Assembly (NCBI RefSeq): GCF_902859805.1 | Contig: NZ_CADIKC010000010.1 | Coordinates: forward strand, 1 to 64,000 | Origin: Paraburkholderia sediminicola | Lineage (GTDB): Bacteria > Pseudomonadota > Gammaproteobacteria > Burkholderiales > Burkholderiaceae | DNA length: 64,000 bases | Direction of reading: 5' to 3' | Part shown: positions 62,578 to 64,000 of the stretch, in pieces | How positions within the stretch are numbered: position 1 is the stretch's first letter | Layout of the letters: each line of letters begins with the position of its first letter | Notes under the pieces: model-generated | The model's database searches: none | Told to the model about the DNA's origin: nothing | What the model saw: the letters and a program-made list of their open reading frames with translations, nothing else | Position numbers and translations under genes: made by a program

Positions 62578-64000
62578 TCAGGCCTTGAACGTCAGAGCGC
62601 GCGTGAGATCACCCATCGGGGTCTGGCCGCGCGCGCGCATTTCATTGTCGCGTTGCTTGATGCCGTCGAGCGTTTCGAGCCGGAACACACGGGTGACGAA
62701 ACGCAGGATCGACGCGGTGTCATAGACGGTATGATCGACATAGCCTTTCTTCGCGAACGGCGAGATCACCAGCGCCGGCACGCGCGTGCCCGGCCCCCAG
62801 CGATCGCCTTTGGGTGGCGCAACGTGATCCCACCAGCCGCCGTTCTCGTCGACCGTGACGATCACAACCATGTTTTCCCACTGTGGGCTGCTGCGCAATG
62901 CCTTCACCGCATGTGTGATGTGCCGGTCGCCAGATGCAACGTCGGCATAACCGGCATGCATGTTCAGATTGCCCTGTGGCTTGTAGAACGTGACCGGCGG
63001 CAGCTTGCCTGCTCGTGCGTCGGCGAGAAAACGGTTGGTGCTTTCGTCGTCGCCGAGTCCGCCGTCGCGCAGGCGCTTGTCACGCGCGGCGGTGCCGGGC
63101 GCGAGGTTTTTAAAGTAGTTGAACGGCTGGTGGTGGTACTGGAAGTTGGGAATCACCGGCGTGCCGTTCGACAGATTTGCGCCGTGCTTATCCAGCGTTT
63201 CGCGGAAGGCGCCCGCGTACCAGGCCCAATCGATGCCGCGCTTGTCGAGCTTGTCGCCGATGTGCTCGTGCGTCTGCGGCGGCGCCGCCATCGCATTCGC
63301 ATCGAGCTTGAAGTCGACAACCGTGCCGCTCGCGTCCAGCGTCATCGGCGTTGGCGCGTACGGCGGCATCATCGTATTGACCGCGTAGCTGAGCACGGAG
63401 CCGTCGGCCAGCGTTTCGGGCGGCGTCAGCGCGCTCGGCCCGAACTTTGGAATGCCGTCTTTCGCGCTCGGCGGGGACGTGTCCAGCGGCTTCAGATTCG
63501 GGTCGTCCGGCTTGCCGCTGACCGTTTGGGCAATCTGGAACTTCGCGATGCTGTTAGCCGGGTCGGAATAGCGCGGCGGGGTGGCGGAGATCAGATACTG
63601 ATGGTTCAGGAATGAGCCGCCGAAAGCGCCCTGGAAGAAGTTGTCGCACAGCACGTATTCGGCCGCGAGATCCCATAGCCGCAAGTCGTAGCTGGTGTTC
63701 GCGTAGTGACCCATCGTAAAACCAGCGGAGTCGGCCCACGCGACGAACATGTTGTTCTTGCCGCCGTTGATCTGCATCTGGTTCTGATAGAACACGTGCC
63801 ACAGATCGTGTGTGACGAGCGACAGCGGCAAATTCTCGCCGCTGGGGCCGCGCAACGGAAACGGTGCATTCGGCAGATTGGTCTGGTATTGCAGCCCAGC
63901 CTTGTACGTGACGCCGTCCGCCACCTGGTCCTTCAGCAGCCAGCCGCCCGGCACAACGGGTAGTTGATTGAGTACGGTCTTGCCGTCGCGGTCGAGTTGC
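62578..64000 (-). CDS. Phospholipase C/acid phosphatase-family enzyme (5' end outside window)
   Basis: The frame is open from the stop at 62578 to the right edge of the window; the start lies beyond 64000. The visible part (about 474 residues) has the phosphoesterase-family sequence DNFFQGAFGGSFLNHQYL, NFQYHHQPFNYFKN, VTVDENGGWWDHVAPP and a GPGTRVPALVISPFAKKGYVDHT block, as in AcpA and non-haemolytic phospholipase C relatives. It cleaves phosphomonoesters or phospholipid head groups and is normally exported. Confidence 0.88.
   Translation of the reverse strand, partial: QLDRDGKTVLNQLPVVPGGWLLKDQVADGVTYKAGLQYQTNLPNAPFPLRGPSGENLPLSLVTHDLWHVFYQNQMQINGGKNNMFVAWADSAGFTMGHYANTSYDLRLWDLAAEYVLCDNFFQGAFGGSFLNHQYLISATPPRYSDPANSIAKFQIAQTVSGKPDDPNLKPLDTSPPSAKDGIPKFGPSALTPPETLADGSVLSYAVNTMMPPYAPTPMTLDASGTVVDFKLDANAMAAPPQTHEHIGDKLDKRGIDWAWYAGAFRETLDKHGANLSNGTPVIPNFQYHHQPFNYFKNLAPGTAARDKRLRDGGLGDDESTNRFLADARAGKLPPVTFYKPQGNLNMHAGYADVASGDRHITHAVKALRSSPQWENMVVIVTVDENGGWWDHVAPPKGDRWGPGTRVPALVISPFAKKGYVDHTVYDTASILRFVTRVFRLETLDGIKQRDNEMRARGQTPMGDLTRALTFKA

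Noticed and set aside
1..64000. CRISPR arrays, prophage genes, toxin-antitoxin pairs, riboswitches
   Set aside because: None was recognised: no regularly spaced direct repeats, no phage structural genes, no small coupled gene pairs with such motifs, and no known riboswitch consensus.

Overview
The window is GC-rich and its genes look like those of a Burkholderiaceae beta-proteobacterium, probably Paraburkholderia or a close relative. The signs are the OmpC-type porin, the CSS-motif EAL protein, the tRNA-Leu(UAA), the BKACE catabolic cluster and the general codon style. This placement rests on gene content only; no similarity search was run.

Layout. (1) 1-931: the tail of an IS3-type transposase, then a gene-poor stretch in which two arms of about 110 bp form a large inverted repeat around a GGAACG/GGGACG hexamer array. 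(2) 932-8714: an MFS exporter, a small membrane protein, and a tightly coupled ABC importer (binding protein, two permeases, ATPase) followed by a metallophosphodiesterase and preceded by a LacI-type regulator. (3) 8897-8981: tRNA-Leu(UAA) with its terminator. (4) about 9.4-48.7 kb: a large accessory locus (below). (5) 48.7-52.9 kb: a c-di-GMP phosphodiesterase, a BON-domain protein and a porin. (6) 52.9-61.1 kb: a catabolic cluster (acyl-CoA ligase, hydrolase, TauD-type dioxygenase, quinone oxidoreductase, MFS, BKACE) with a divergent AraC-type regulator. (7) 61.3-64.0 kb: a GAF-GGDEF protein and a truncated phospholipase C/acid phosphatase-type gene.

The 9.4-48.7 kb locus is the most interesting part. 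It encodes two secreted multicopper-oxidase polypeptides that divide the four classical copper motifs between them, a 2756-residue secreted protein with cupredoxin-like, Ig-like and beta-helix regions, a small secreted protein, two LolA-like periplasmic proteins, and a cytochrome c fused to a binding-protein-like domain. It also encodes a Cyc2-like cytochrome-porin fusion, a c4-type dihaem cytochrome, a CcsA cytochrome assembly protein, a Sco-type copper protein, a TlpA-like thioredoxin and DUF2946 proteins. A lytic transglycosylase, a soluble NarL-type histidine kinase, two paralogous NarL/FixJ response regulators and an 11-gene type II secretion/pilus-hybrid operon complete it. Seven copies of a 17-bp element (consensus GTAGGRNNTYKACCCAT) lie in front of its transcription units, which suggests one regulon. 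The simplest reading is an extracellular redox system: the secretion operon exports large copper proteins, the copper and haem assembly genes mature them, and the Cyc2-like and c4-type cytochromes carry electrons inward. By analogy with bacterial Mn(II)/Fe(II) oxidation (MnxG/McoA/MofA multicopper oxidases, Cyc2), metal oxidation is the leading but unproven hypothesis.
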